Assembly (NCBI GenBank): GCA_965221845.1
Contig: OZ244919.1
Coordinates: forward strand, 3,286,001-3,350,000
Reading direction: 5' to 3'
DNA from: JAJEFO01 sp965221845
GTDB lineage: Bacteria > Pseudomonadota > Alphaproteobacteria > Rhodobacterales > Rhodobacteraceae
Length of the DNA stretch: 64,000 nucleotides
The number at the start of each line of letters is the position of its first letter. The stretch's first letter is position 1. The position numbers and the translations under genes are program-made. The notes beneath the pieces were generated by a model. It searched no databases. It was not told the DNA's origin and saw nothing but the letters and a program-made list of their open reading frames with translations. Positions 8,094 to 17,154 of this stretch are shown here, one piece after another.

Positions 8094-9842
8094 ATGAACG
8101 ATATTCCTGCACGCATTCGCGCGCGCATCCACGACAACGCCTTGAAGCGCGTCACGAGGACGTTCGCTGCGACGCTGGGCGACATCTTCACCGAGCTCCT
8201 TCAGAACGCCCGCCGGGCCGATGCCGCGCGCGTGCGCGTCGTCGTCGCCGGTCCCGACGACGGCCCCTTCACCGTCACCGTCACCGACGACGGCGCCGGC
8301 ATCACCGACGCATCCGTCCTGCTCTCGTTCGGCGAGAACGGCTGGCGCGAGGACTTGGTGCGCCGGGAGGACGCGGCCGGCATGGGGATGCTGAGCCTCG
8401 CGCGCCGGGGCTGCACCGTCTCGTCCCGCCCCCGTGCTTCCGACGGCAGCCCGGTTTCCGGCTGGCGCGTCGACCTCGCGCCGGAGCACTTCCTGGGCGA
8501 GGCCCAGGCCGAAGTCCGACCCGACGACACCGCGCCCTGGCCGCAGGGCACCACCGTCACGTTCGAGACCGCCGGGGTCGAGACCGCCGATACCGTGTGT
8601 CACGCCATCGGCGCCGCCGCCTGGCACTACCCGCTGCCGGTTATCTTCGAGCACGCCCCCCACACCCCGACCGCGGGCGAGATGCTCGAACGCCGCGCGT
8701 TTCTCGACGGCGCGCTCCATGCCGAGCGCTGGCGCGGCGTCGTGTTCGGCGTCTTCAAGGACCGCTGGAACGGCATCGGCCTGAACGACCCCGATGTCAA
8801 CTTCCACGGCGCCACCGTCGCGGTCCGCCTGCCCTCGGTCGAGGCCGTGCACGGACCGCGCTGGACGGTCGCCGCCGACGTCGAGGACTGCCCCGACCTC
8901 GAGCTCGTGCTGCCCGCGCGGAAGGAAGCGGTCGAGACCCCGTTCCTCGACGAGATGCGGGATGCCGCCCGCCTCGCCATCTACCGCGCCATGGCCGCGG
9001 ACCCGGACCCGCGCCCTTCGTTCGAGGACCGCAAGCGCGCGCTCGCGGCCGATATCGTCATCGCCGTGCCGCCGGCCGAGCTCCGGCCCTGGCGCGCCCG
9101 CCTCGCCGACATCGACAACTGGCGCGAGCCGCCGAGGCTCCGGCCGGTCGGCGCCGATGCGCTGCTGGTGACGTGCGACCCCGAGCCGCCGGAGGCCCAA
9201 ACCTTCCAGCGCGCGGCCGAGCGCAACGCCGTCGCCGAGCGCCTGTTCGAGCCCGACCGCCGTCTCGAAGGCTACGCCTGGTACGACGCGATCGAGCGCG
9301 TGGTGAACCTCCACACGGTGGTTACCCTGGACGGGCGCACCTGCGCGCTCGACACGTATCCCCTGCCGGAGCGCTGGGGCGCGCCCGACACACCGCCCCC
9401 GCCGCGCCCCGGTGCGATCTGCGTGAGCCTCGCCGTCCGGCCGGCCGAGGGACCGGGACGCATCCTCGACCTGCCGACCGACCTCGCCTTCGCGGGCGAC
9501 ACGTGGTCCTGGGTGCACGACGCCCTGCCGCTGGTGACCGCGGACAGCGCCCTGGAGCCCTGGGCGCTCGCCGAGCTCATGCGCGCGGGCTTCTTCTCGC
9601 CGAGCGACGACGCGGACGCCGATTCTTACGAGCGGCAGCGGACCGACTTCGACCAGGAGGCGCTGCACATCGCGACCCGGCTGCTGGTCTCCGACGACGA
9701 GGCGCGGCGCACCTCCATCGCCGAGGCGGTCGCGCGCGAGCTCTTCTGGTTCATCCCCCACGACCGGGACGTCGACATCGCGGTGCGCGACCGGAAGGTG
9801 ACCGTGACGCTCGGCGAAGCTGCCACGGAGGCCGTGTCATGA
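8094..9842 (+). CDS. GHKL (Hsp90/histidine-kinase-like) ATPase
   Basis: The product has 582 residues. The N-terminal ATPase fold is clear: N-box ELLQNARRADA with E34 and N38, G1 box DDGAGI (D65/D66, G67, G69) and a G2-like GMGML at 96-100. No histidine-phosphotransfer or sensor domain precedes it, so it is not a two-component kinase. It resembles stand-alone Hsp90-like ATPases. The last 45 residues (DDEARR to VTVTLG) form a domain copied in the separate gene at 10484-10696. The stop overlaps the next start by ATGA at 9839, so the two are translationally coupled. Substrate and role are unknown; a chaperone-like part in element maintenance is inference. Confidence 0.8.
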   Translation: MNDIPARIRARIHDNALKRVTRTFAATLGDIFTELLQNARRADAARVRVVVAGPDDGPFTVTVTDDGAGITDASVLLSFGENGWREDLVRREDAAGMGMLSLARRGCTVSSRPRASDGSPVSGWRVDLAPEHFLGEAQAEVRPDDTAPWPQGTTVTFETAGVETADTVCHAIGAAAWHYPLPVIFEHAPHTPTAGEMLERRAFLDGALHAERWRGVVFGVFKDRWNGIGLNDPDVNFHGATVAVRLPSVEAVHGPRWTVAADVEDCPDLELVLPARKEAVETPFLDEMRDAARLAIYRAMAADPDPRPSFEDRKRALAADIVIAVPPAELRPWRARLADIDNWREPPRLRPVGADALLVTCDPEPPEAQTFQRAAERNAVAERLFEPDRRLEGYAWYDAIERVVNLHTVVTLDGRTCALDTYPLPERWGAPDTPPPPRPGAICVSLAVRPAEGPGRILDLPTDLAFAGDTWSWVHDALPLVTADSALEPWALAELMRAGFFSPSDDADADSYERQRTDFDQEALHIATRLLVSDDEARRTSIAEAVARELFWFIPHDRDVDIAVRDRKVTVTLGEAATEAVS

Positions 9843-10321
9843 AGACGCCCTGGACGATTCAGGTGGGTCTGGCCCGCTACTGGGGCGCCACCGTGACCGT
9901 CGAGGCGGAGACGCTGGAGGCCGCGATTCCGGCCGCCATCCGCGAAGCCGACGACAAGGCGCGCTGGGACGACACCGGCGACGCCTCGGATGCGTTCGCG
10001 GTCGCCGCCCGCCGCGGCGCCGGCGCCGACCCGTGGCACGGCCCCGTCTCCGCGCTCCCCATCCCGGACCGCTTCACCGAGCGCGGGGCGCCGCCGGTGG
10101 TGACGCTGGCCGGTCCCGGCCGGCCCGGCAGCATCGAGGTCGCGGGCGGCACGGTGCGCCTGCGTTTCGTCGACGAGACGAGCACCGTCACCGCCGAGGT
10201 CTCCGACCCGCCGCCGCCTGCGGGCAACAAGCCCGTCGTCACCGTCTCGCTCGACGCGCGAGGCAGGCCGCACGCGACGGTGCAGCACGGCAAGGCCATC
10301 GTTCGGATCCTCGACGACTGA
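9839..10321 (+). CDS. conserved hypothetical protein coupled to the GHKL ATPase
   Basis: The 160-residue product starts at the ATG of the ATGA overlap with the GHKL gene. The N-terminal part (TIQVGLARYWGATVTVEAE) looks like a small beta-rich domain; the C-terminal part repeats beta-strand patterns (VTVSLDARGRPHATV). No known motif, signal peptide or membrane segment is seen. The overlap suggests fixed stoichiometry with the ATPase. After its stop, an 11-bp inverted repeat (10324-10334 with 10388-10398) encloses a 53-base loop and could fold in the transcript. Confidence 0.65.
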   Translation: MKTPWTIQVGLARYWGATVTVEAETLEAAIPAAIREADDKARWDDTGDASDAFAVAARRGAGADPWHGPVSALPIPDRFTERGAPPVVTLAGPGRPGSIEVAGGTVRLRFVDETSTVTAEVSDPPPPAGNKPVVTVSLDARGRPHATVQHGKAIVRILDD

Positions 10322-10483
10322 GCCCGCCCCCGGCCGGTCTCCACCGCCATGCCGCCCGCTGCCCACCCCGGCGCCGCGCCGCGCGGAGCCGGGGGCGGCT
10401 TCCTCCCGGGTGCGGGAGGACCGGGGCGCGGGAGCGTCCCCGCTCTCCCACGTCCCGTCATCGTTCCACCGGAGGACCCCACC

Positions 10484-10696
10484 ATGCACGTCCATCCCGA
10501 CCCCCGCCCGGACGCCGGCGACGCCGCTCCGCAGTCGGGCGACGAGGCGCACAGGCGCGTCATCGCCCATGCGGTCTGGACCGAGATCCACTGGCTCTTC
10601 CCCCGCGACCGCCGGGTGACCGTCACCGTCGACGGCGACGACATCGCGGTCGCGCTCGGACCGCTCCGCACGACCGTCCCGCCCGCCGCCCACTGA
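10484..10696 (+). CDS. small stand-alone copy of the GHKL ATPase C-terminal domain
   Basis: The 70-residue product starts at ATG 10484 after ACCGGAGGACCCC. Residues about 18-58 align without gaps to the last domain of the GHKL ATPase at 8094-9842. Shared features are DEA, the R-x-x-IAxAV run, a W three residues after a conserved E, PxDRxV, and alternating V residues at the end. The similarity is clear by eye and suggests a duplicated, detached domain. It may bind the same partner as the ATPase tail, as regulator or competitor; that is inference. Confidence 0.65.
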   Translation: MHVHPDPRPDAGDAAPQSGDEAHRRVIAHAVWTEIHWLFPRDRRVTVTVDGDDIAVALGPLRTTVPPAAH

Positions 10697-10712
10697 CCGG
10701 AGGTCTCCACAC

Positions 10713-11129
10713 ATGATGCTGCTGACCAAGAAGCACCGCGAGCGGCTGCTCAGGAACGGCCGCAACCGCGACCAGGACCACGCGCCGGTGGTCAAGTTCT
10801 TCAACCCCTGCGGCGCGGCGACCTGGCTCTTCAACGAGCTCGACCCGGAGGACGGCGACACGCTGTTCGGCCTCGCCGACCTCGGCTTCGGCACGCCGGA
10901 GCTCGGCTATTCGAGCCTGCGCGAGATCGCCGCCGTGCGCGTGCGCTGGGGTTTGGGCATCGAGCGCGACCGGCACTTCCGCGCGAAGCATCCGATGTCG
11001 GTCTACACCAAGGCCGCGCGCGCCGCCGGGCGCATCGTCGAGTACGGCCCCGAGCTCGACGCCGCCGCGGGCATCGACACCAGCCCCGCCGCGGATATCG
11101 ACGCCACCGCCGCCGCCCGCGCCGCTTGA
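10713..11129 (+). CDS. DUF2958 family protein
   Basis: The 138-residue product begins MMLLTKKHRERLLRNG and contains VVKFFNPCGAATWLFNELDPEDGDTLFGLADLGFGTPELGY (residues about 26-67), the hallmark of DUF2958. These are small proteins found on conjugative plasmids and integrative elements of Pseudomonadota. Function unknown. It starts 16 bases after the preceding small gene with a GGAGG site and ends at a strong terminator (11150-11186), so it closes a transcription unit with the GHKL group. Confidence 0.8.
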   Translation: MMLLTKKHRERLLRNGRNRDQDHAPVVKFFNPCGAATWLFNELDPEDGDTLFGLADLGFGTPELGYSSLREIAAVRVRWGLGIERDRHFRAKHPMSVYTKAARAAGRIVEYGPELDAAAGIDTSPAADIDATAAARAA

Positions 11130-11149
11130 CCGCCCCGCGGTCCCGTCCG

Positions 11150-11186
11150 CGCCCCGTTCCGGCCCGCTCCGGGACGGGGCGTTTTC
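11150..11186 (+). terminator. intrinsic terminator after the DUF2958 gene
   Basis: A 13-bp stem (11150-11162 with 11169-11181, one G-T wobble) with a 6-base loop is followed directly by TTTTCGT. This is a textbook Rho-independent terminator separating the GHKL/DUF2958 unit from the next genes. Confidence 0.8.
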
Positions 11187-11218
11187 GTCTCGCCTCTTGC
11201 CCGCCAAGGAGATGTCCC

Positions 11219-11557
11219 ATGTCCGACACCCGCATCGCGGAGCGCACGCCCCCCGCTGCCGCTCCGCCGTCCGTGCACCCGATGGACCCCGCGAAGGGCG
11301 AGCGCCTCTCGCCGAAGTTCGCGGCACTCCTCTGCTGGGCCATCGGCCGGCCCGCCATGACGAACCCCGCCATCACCGGCGTCGCGGTGAGCGGGGAGTG
11401 CGTGTACGCCGCCACCACCGACGACCCGTTCTTCAACGCCCTCATCGGCTCGTGGGCCGACGTCGAAGCGAACCTCCGCGGCTGGGGCAGCGCGTGCCGG
11501 GCCGAGTCCACGGTGGTCGACCGCCTCGTCGACACCGTCCGGAGGGGCACGCCGTGA
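11219..11557 (+). CDS. conserved hypothetical protein, 112 residues
   Basis: ATG 11219 follows CAAGGAGATGTCCC, a strong ribosome site, and opens a new transcription unit after the terminator at 11150-11186. The product has a Pro/Ala-rich N-terminus and a helical C-terminus (DVEANLRGWGSACR, VVDRLVDTVRRG). No known motif. The stop overlaps the next gene's GTG (GTGA at 11554), so the pair is translationally coupled. Confidence 0.6.
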   Translation: MSDTRIAERTPPAAAPPSVHPMDPAKGERLSPKFAALLCWAIGRPAMTNPAITGVAVSGECVYAATTDDPFFNALIGSWADVEANLRGWGSACRAESTVVDRLVDTVRRGTP

Positions 11558-11847
11558 GCGCCCTCGACCCCCTGCCGCCGGAGTTCGACCGCCACCGCGA
11601 CGCGCTCCTCATCACCGAGGTCGGCGCCTGCAACCCGTCCGGAATCTCGCGCACCCTGCACGACGCCTGTCGGCAGGCCACCGCCGAGGGCGGCCGGCCG
11701 CGGAGCGACCCTGCCGTGCGCCTCATCGGCCTCCAGCTCGCCTTCCTCCTCGACGTCGGCGGCGTCATCGACCCCGCCGAGTACGCCCGCCTGACCGCCG
11801 TCTGCCGCACCCGCGCCGGGGAGCGCACCGCCGCCACCTCGGCTTGA
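11554..11847 (+). CDS. conserved hypothetical protein, 97 residues
   Basis: The GTG start forms a GTGA overlap with the gene before it. The product is helical, with LITEVGACNPSGISRTLHDA near residue 19 and LIGLQLAFLLDVGGVIDPAEY near 55. It resembles small plasmid-borne unknowns and has no catalytic motif that I can see. It is probably made with its upstream partner in equal amounts. The 134 bases to the methylase-helicase gene hold no clear signal. Confidence 0.6.
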   Translation: MSALDPLPPEFDRHRDALLITEVGACNPSGISRTLHDACRQATAEGGRPRSDPAVRLIGLQLAFLLDVGGVIDPAEYARLTAVCRTRAGERTAATSA

Positions 11848-11981
11848 GCCCTCCGCCTCCCGCGCCCCGCCGGCAGGAGGACGTCCGGCCGGCCGGGGGC
11901 AGGCCCGGGGAGGCGGCGCGGGAGCCCATGCCCTGCGCCGCCTCCCCGGCGGCTCCACGCCCATCCGATTCGGAGAACGCC

Positions 11982-14900
11982 ATGCTCGACGCCATCCCGG
12001 CGTCGGACGCTTCTGCGCGTCCGGCGCACGCCATCGCGCCCGCCCCGCCGCCGGGGCCGGCGACCCCCTCCGGCACCCCGGCCTTGTTCGTCGCGGCCAC
12101 CGCCCTCCTGCCGGTGCTCGCCGCTGGCCGGCCGCTCGACGCCGCGGCGCTGCGCGACGCCATGACCCGCGCCTTCGGGGCGAGCGATGCGCAAGGAGCG
12201 TGGCTCTGGAAGGACGCCTACGAGGCGGCCGAGGCCGCGGTCGTGCTGTTCCTCAAGCGCTACGGACGCGCCATGCGCCGCCGGGCCGGCGCCGGGGCGG
12301 AGGGCCCCCGCCGCATGCTCGCGATGCTCGACGCCGTTGCGGCGCTGGAGCTCTCGCACACCAAGCGCTCCGAGGCGCAAGTGCGCCTCCAGCAGTTCTC
12401 GACCCCGCTCCCGCTCGCCTACGCCGCGCTCCGCGCCGCCGCCGTCCGCCCGGGCGACGTGGTGCTGGAGCCTTCCGCCGGCACCGGCATGCTCGCGGTG
12501 ATGGCCGAGTGCGCCATGGCAAGCCGCGCCGCCGGCGCGCTGCACCTGAACGAGATTGCGGCCGTGCGCGCGGGGCTCCTCGCGGCGCTCTTCCCCGCCG
12601 CGACCGTCACCCGCCACAACGCGGAGTCCATCGCCGACCACCTGCCCGGCCTTCGGCCCACCGCGGTGGTGATGAACCCGCCGTTCTCGGCGACGCCCGG
12701 CGTCGCGCGCATCCGCCACGACGCAGATCTGCGGCACCTGCGCTCCGCGGTCTCGATGCTGCCCCCGGGCGGGCGGCTCGCCGCGATCACGTCGGCGAAC
12801 TGCGTGCCGGGCGACGCCGAGTGGACCGCCGCCTTCGCATCGCTCGCGGGCGGTGCGCGCGTCGTCTTCACGATGGCCATCGACGGGCGCGCCTACGCCC
12901 GGCGCGGCACCGGCTTCGACACCCGGCTCACCGTCGTCGACCGAAGCGCCGAGCCCGACATCGCCGTCGACCGCGGCGCCCGCGCCGCCGACGCGGCCGA
13001 GCTCCTCGATGCCGTCCTCGCGACGGTGCCGGCGCGCCTTCCCATCGAGCCCGCGCCGGCCGCGGACCTCTTCGGCCACACGCCGGCGCCGCGGCCCGCA
13101 GCACCGAAGCCGGTCCGGAAGCCCGCCGGCACGCCTGCGCCGAAGTCCGCCCGCGACTGGGGCGCCGTCTCCGAGCTCGCCGTGGAGACCGGCGTACCCG
13201 AGGCCGGCACCGAGGCGCCCGCCACCGACTCGGCCGCCGGCCCCTACGCGCCGTGGCGCCCGGGCGCGGTGCGCATTCCCGGCGCGCTCGCGCATCCCAC
13301 CCCGCTCGTCCAGTCCGCCGCCATGGCCGCAGTGGCGCATCCGGCGCCCGCGTACCGCCCGATGCTGCCCGAACGCGTGGTGACGGATGGCCTTCTGTCG
13401 GACGCCCAGCTCGAGAGCGTGGTGCTCGCGGGCGAGGCCCACGCGGGCCACCTCGCCGCCCACTACCGCATCGGCTCGGGCTGGGAGACCGTCCGGCGCT
13501 GCGACGACGACGGCGAGGCCGCGGGCAACGAGACGGTCACCGGCGACGGCGAGGTCCTGTCCGCCCCGGTCCGGTTCCGGCGCGGATGGGCCCTCGGCGA
13601 CGGCACCGGGTGCGGCAAGGGCCGCCAGGTCGCCGCCGTCGTGCTCGACCAGTGGCTCCGCGGGCGCAAGCGCGCGCTTTGGCTCTCGCAGTCGGACAAG
13701 CTCGTCGAGGACGCGCGCCGCGACTGGACGGCGTTGGGCGGGCGCGACGAGGACGTCATTCCGCTCGGCAAGTTCCGCCAGGGGGCGGAGATCCCGCAAT
13801 CGGAGGGGATCCTCTTCGCGACCTACGCGACGCTGCGCTCGCCGGCGCGCCAGGGCAAGCCCTCGCGGCTCGACCAGATCGTCGGCTGGCTCGCAGGCTC
13901 GCTCGACGAGGACGACCGCCACGCCTTCGACGGGGCGGTGATTTTCGATGAAGCGCATGCCATGGCCAACGCCGCGGGCTCGAAGGGCAGCCGCGGCGAG
14001 GTCGCGCCCTCGCAGCAGGGCCGCGCGGGCTTGCGCCTCCAGCGCGCACTCCCCGATGCGCGCATCGCCTACGTCTCCGCGACCGGCGCCACCACCGTCC
14101 CCGGCTTGGCTTACGCCGAGCGCCTCGGCCTTTGGGCCGCCGGCGAGACCCCGTTCGAGACCCGCGCCGACTTCGTCTCCGCCATGGAGGCGGGCGGGGT
14201 CGCGGCGCTCGAAGTCGTCGCCCGCGACCTGAAGGCCCTCGGGCTTTATCAGGCCCGCGCGCTCTCCTACGACGGGGTCGAGGTCGACATCCTGGAGCAC
14301 CCGCTCTCCGACGCCCAGCGGCGCATCTACGACGCCTACGCGGGCGCCTTCAAGGTCATCCACCACAACATCGAGGAGGCGCTCAAGGCCACCGGCATCG
14401 TGGACGAGGAGGCGACGCGCAACAAGAACGCGAAGTCCGCCGCGATGTCCGCCTTCGAGGGAAGCAAGCAGCGCTTCTTCGGGCACCTGCTGACCTCGAT
14501 GAAGTGCCCCTCGCTCATCCGCGCGATTGAGGCGGACCTCGAAGCGGGGCGCTCCGTGGTCGTTCAACTCGTCTCGACCGGCGAGGCCCTGATGGAGCGG
14601 CGCATCGCCGAGATTCCGGCGTCCGAGTGGGACGACCTCCACGTCGACCTGACGCCGCGCGAGACCGTCATCGAGTTCCTGGCGCACGCCTTCCCGGTGC
14701 AGCTCCAGGAGCCCTTCACCGACGACGACGGCAACGTCATGAGCCGGCCGGTGGTCGACGAGCACGGCCACCCCGTGCTATGCCAGGAGGCGGTGGCGCG
14801 GCGCGACGCCCTCATCGAGAAGCTGGCCGCGTTGCCGCCGGTGCCGTCGGCGCTCGACCAGCTCATCCACCACTTCGGGCACGACGCGGTGGCGGAAGTC

Positions 14901-16469
14901 ACCGGACGCTCGCGCCGGGTGCTGAAGGTCACCGACGCGCGCGGCGAGCGCCTGGCGCTCCGAGGCCGCCCCGCGTCGGCCAACCTCGCCGAGACCGCCG
15001 CCTTCATGGACGGCGCCAAGCGCATCCTCATCTTCTCGATGGCGGGGGGGACGGGCCGGAGCTACCACGCGGACCTCGCCTGCGCCAACACCGAGCGGCG
15101 CGTGCACTATCTCCTCGAATCGGGATGGCGCGCCGACCAGGCCATCCAGGGCTTGGGGCGGACCCACAGGACGCACCAGGCGTGGGCGCCGCTCTTCCGC
15201 CCGGTGACCACCAACGTCAAGGGCGAGCGCAGGTTCATCGCGACCATCGCGCGGCGGCTCGACTCGCTCGGCGCCATCACGCGCGGGCAGCGCGACAGCC
15301 AGACCGCGATGGGCGGCGGCGACGCCACGCTCTTCCGGGCGAGCGACAACCTGGAGAGCCTGTACGCGAAGATGGCGCTCCGGCAGTTCTACATCGCGCT
15401 CTCGCTCGGGCACATCCCGGACTGGTCGGTCGACCGCTTCCAGAAGGCGACGGGCTTGAAGCTCGTCCACGAGGGGAGCTTGAAGGAGGAGCTGCCGCCG
15501 ATGTCCCGGTTCCTCAACCGCCTGCTGGCCTTGCCCATCGACGAGCAGAACGCGCTCTTCGCGGCCCTGGAGGCCCGCATCGAGGCCAACATCGAGCAGG
15601 CCGTCGAGGCCGGCGTCTTCGAGGTCGGGGTCGAGACCGTGCGCGCCGACTCGCTATCGGCCGCAGATCGCGAGACGCTCTACGAGCATCCCGGCACCGG
15701 GGCGGCCACCGAGCTCGTCGAGATCCTGCGCCGCGATCGCCTCGAGCCCACCACCGCCGAGGTTGCGCTTGGGCTCGCCGCGCACGAGCCCGGCCCCGAC
15801 GGCAGGCCGAGGCTGGTGGTCAACGCCCGCTCGAAGCGCGCCGCCGTCGTCCTGGCGGCGACGTCGCGCATGCTCGACGACGGCGCGGTGCAGGAGCGCG
15901 TGCGCCTGGTGCGCCCCGCAACGCGCGAGTCCATGGCGGTCGCCGAGCTCGACGCGTCGCACTGGCAGCCCGCCGACGAGGCGACCTGGCGCGTACTCTG
16001 GGAGCACGAGACCGCGGCGCTCCCGACCCACCGCGAGTCGCGCTTCTGGCTCGCCGCCGGGCTCCTCCTCCCGGTCTGGGACCGGCTGCCGGCGGAGAAC
16101 ATGCGGGTGCGAAGGCTCTCGACCGACGACGGCGACGCCCTCATCGGGCGCGTGCTCGACGCCGAGCAGGTGCGGGTGGTACGCGCGAGCTTCGGCCTCG
16201 ACACCGCCTTCGCGATGACCGGGGCGGAAGCCTTCGAGGCGGTCATGGGCCGCGGAGCCGCACTTGCACTCGCCAACGGATGGCGGCTTGCGCGCCGGCG
16301 CATCATGGGCGCGGACCGCATCGAGATCGAGGGACCGGCCGACACCGACACCGCGACGCTCAGGCGCATGGGCTGCACCGTCGAGATTGTCTCCTGGCGC
16401 GCCCGCGCATTCGCCCCTGGTGCGCAGGTCCTCGACCGCATCCTCGAACGCTGGCCGCTCGCCGCATGA
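11982..16469 (+). CDS. Strawberry-notch-like DNA methylase-helicase fusion
   Basis: The product has 1495 residues. An N6-adenine methyltransferase-like domain carries motif I (VLEPSAGTGMLA, about 160) and motif IV (VVMNPPFS, about 229). A superfamily 2 helicase core follows, with a Walker A variant GDGTGCGKGRQ (about 538), DEAHAMAN (about 655), and the helicase C / Strawberry-notch region containing GGTGRSYHADL, ESGWRADQAIQGLGRTHRT and FRPVTTNVKGERRF. This fusion is typical of large plasmids, phages and integrative elements. It probably remodels or protects element DNA, for example against restriction; the precise reaction is unproven. ATG 11982 after CGGAG is chosen over in-frame upstream codons because it has a ribosome site and the preceding residues are Pro-rich. 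Confidence 0.85.
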   Translation: MLDAIPASDASARPAHAIAPAPPPGPATPSGTPALFVAATALLPVLAAGRPLDAAALRDAMTRAFGASDAQGAWLWKDAYEAAEAAVVLFLKRYGRAMRRRAGAGAEGPRRMLAMLDAVAALELSHTKRSEAQVRLQQFSTPLPLAYAALRAAAVRPGDVVLEPSAGTGMLAVMAECAMASRAAGALHLNEIAAVRAGLLAALFPAATVTRHNAESIADHLPGLRPTAVVMNPPFSATPGVARIRHDADLRHLRSAVSMLPPGGRLAAITSANCVPGDAEWTAAFASLAGGARVVFTMAIDGRAYARRGTGFDTRLTVVDRSAEPDIAVDRGARAADAAELLDAVLATVPARLPIEPAPAADLFGHTPAPRPAAPKPVRKPAGTPAPKSARDWGAVSELAVETGVPEAGTEAPATDSAAGPYAPWRPGAVRIPGALAHPTPLVQSAAMAAVAHPAPAYRPMLPERVVTDGLLSDAQLESVVLAGEAHAGHLAAHYRIGSGWETVRRCDDDGEAAGNETVTGDGEVLSAPVRFRRGWALGDGTGCGKGRQVAAVVLDQWLRGRKRALWLSQSDKLVEDARRDWTALGGRDEDVIPLGKFRQGAEIPQSEGILFATYATLRSPARQGKPSRLDQIVGWLAGSLDEDDRHAFDGAVIFDEAHAMANAAGSKGSRGEVAPSQQGRAGLRLQRALPDARIAYVSATGATTVPGLAYAERLGLWAAGETPFETRADFVSAMEAGGVAALEVVARDLKALGLYQARALSYDGVEVDILEHPLSDAQRRIYDAYAGAFKVIHHNIEEALKATGIVDEEATRNKNAKSAAMSAFEGSKQRFFGHLLTSMKCPSLIRAIEADLEAGRSVVVQLVSTGEALMERRIAEIPASEWDDLHVDLTPRETVIEFLAHAFPVQLQEPFTDDDGNVMSRPVVDEHGHPVLCQEAVARRDALIEKLAALPPVPSALDQLIHHFGHDAVAEVTGRSRRVLKVTDARGERLALRGRPASANLAETAAFMDGAKRILIFSMAGGTGRSYHADLACANTERRVHYLLESGWRADQAIQGLGRTHRTHQAWAPLFRPVTTNVKGERRFIATIARRLDSLGAITRGQRDSQTAMGGGDATLFRASDNLESLYAKMALRQFYIALSLGHIPDWSVDRFQKATGLKLVHEGSLKEELPPMSRFLNRLLALPIDEQNALFAALEARIEANIEQAVEAGVFEVGVETVRADSLSAADRETLYEHPGTGAATELVEILRRDRLEPTTAEVALGLAAHEPGPDGRPRLVVNARSKRAAVVLAATSRMLDDGAVQERVRLVRPATRESMAVAELDASHWQPADEATWRVLWEHETAALPTHRESRFWLAAGLLLPVWDRLPAENMRVRRLSTDDGDALIGRVLDAEQVRVVRASFGLDTAFAMTGAEAFEAVMGRGAALALANGWRLARRRIMGADRIEIEGPADTDTATLRRMGCTVEIVSWRARAFAPGAQVLDRILERWPLAA

Positions 16470-16550
16470 ACGGCGCCCGCGCTATCCGTATCGCCGGCCC
16501 GCCGCTCTCCGGCGGCGCCGGCCCGTCCGCTACCATCCCCCTGCGGCAAT

Positions 16551-16581
16551 GCCGCCGGGGGGCACGTGCCGCCGGCCCGCC
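16551..16581 (+). repeat. direct repeat, left copy
   Basis: A 31-base GC-rich sequence with the perfect palindrome GGCACGTGCC at its centre. A near-identical copy (one base shorter, one substitution) lies at 16989-17018, on the other side of the 89-codon gene. A related segment (around CGCCGGCCCGCC) also precedes each copy, at about 16498 and 16971. Confidence 0.7.
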
Positions 16582-16620
16582 GGCCGCCAACACCGCCACC
16601 CGCGCAAGGAGACCGCTCCA

Positions 16621-16890
16621 ATGACCGCGCAGACGCTCCCCGACGAACCCAACTTCTGCTTCGTGCCGGCCTACGACGTCGAGACCGAGGTGCAGCAGAT
16701 CCGCATCGTCATCGAGGGCCTCGCCGGCCACGTCCCGACCGCACTCATCGCACTCGACCTCGACGATGCGCTCACGATCTGCGACAAGCTGAACCGACGC
16801 CTCGGCCTGACGAGGGACCAGTGGACCGAGCTTGCCGCCCAGTCCATGCGCGCGGAGACGCGCGAGCCCGGAGACATCACCGAGCACTGA
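16621..16890 (+). CDS. conserved small protein between direct repeats
   Basis: ATG 16621 follows AAGGAGACCGCTCCA. The 89-residue product contains a central VETEVQQIRIVIEG helix and a TALIALDLDDALTICDKLNRRLG segment resembling a short helical hairpin. No motif is recognised. It lies alone between two intergenic regions that share a direct repeat (16551-16581 and 16989-17018). This could reflect insertion of a small cassette or duplicated regulatory DNA. Confidence 0.65.
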   Translation: MTAQTLPDEPNFCFVPAYDVETEVQQIRIVIEGLAGHVPTALIALDLDDALTICDKLNRRLGLTRDQWTELAAQSMRAETREPGDITEH

Positions 16891-16988
16891 CGCCCCGCCG
16901 TCCCCCGGGCTGCGCAGCCGGCCCGGCCCGGCCTTCGCCGCCACCCTCAGACCCGGCCCGCGGGATACGTCTCGCCGGCCCGCCTCCC

Positions 16989-17018
16989 GCCGCCGGGGGC
17001 ACGTGCCGCCGGCCTGCC
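16989..17018 (+). repeat. direct repeat, right copy
   Basis: Second copy of the 30/31-base repeat described at 16551-16581, again containing GGCACGTGCC. It lies in the 264-base gap between the small gene at 16621 and radC, where I see nothing else. Confidence 0.7.
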
Positions 17019-17154
17019 GTCCACGGGGCATTGCGGCCCGGCTCCGCCGGACGCCTCACCACGAGGCGGAGCCGGGCGCATTCGAGGGCGCGGTCCCGGG
17101 AGCGGTGGAGAGCCTCCGGGGCGCTCCCCCTTTGCTGCCGACCATGGAGGCGTC

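Noticed and set aside
6227..9838. Very long plus-strand frame running through the ParB-like and GHKL genes in another register
   Set aside because: Arg/Pro-rich shadow translation; only its last part (from ATG 9839) is a real gene.
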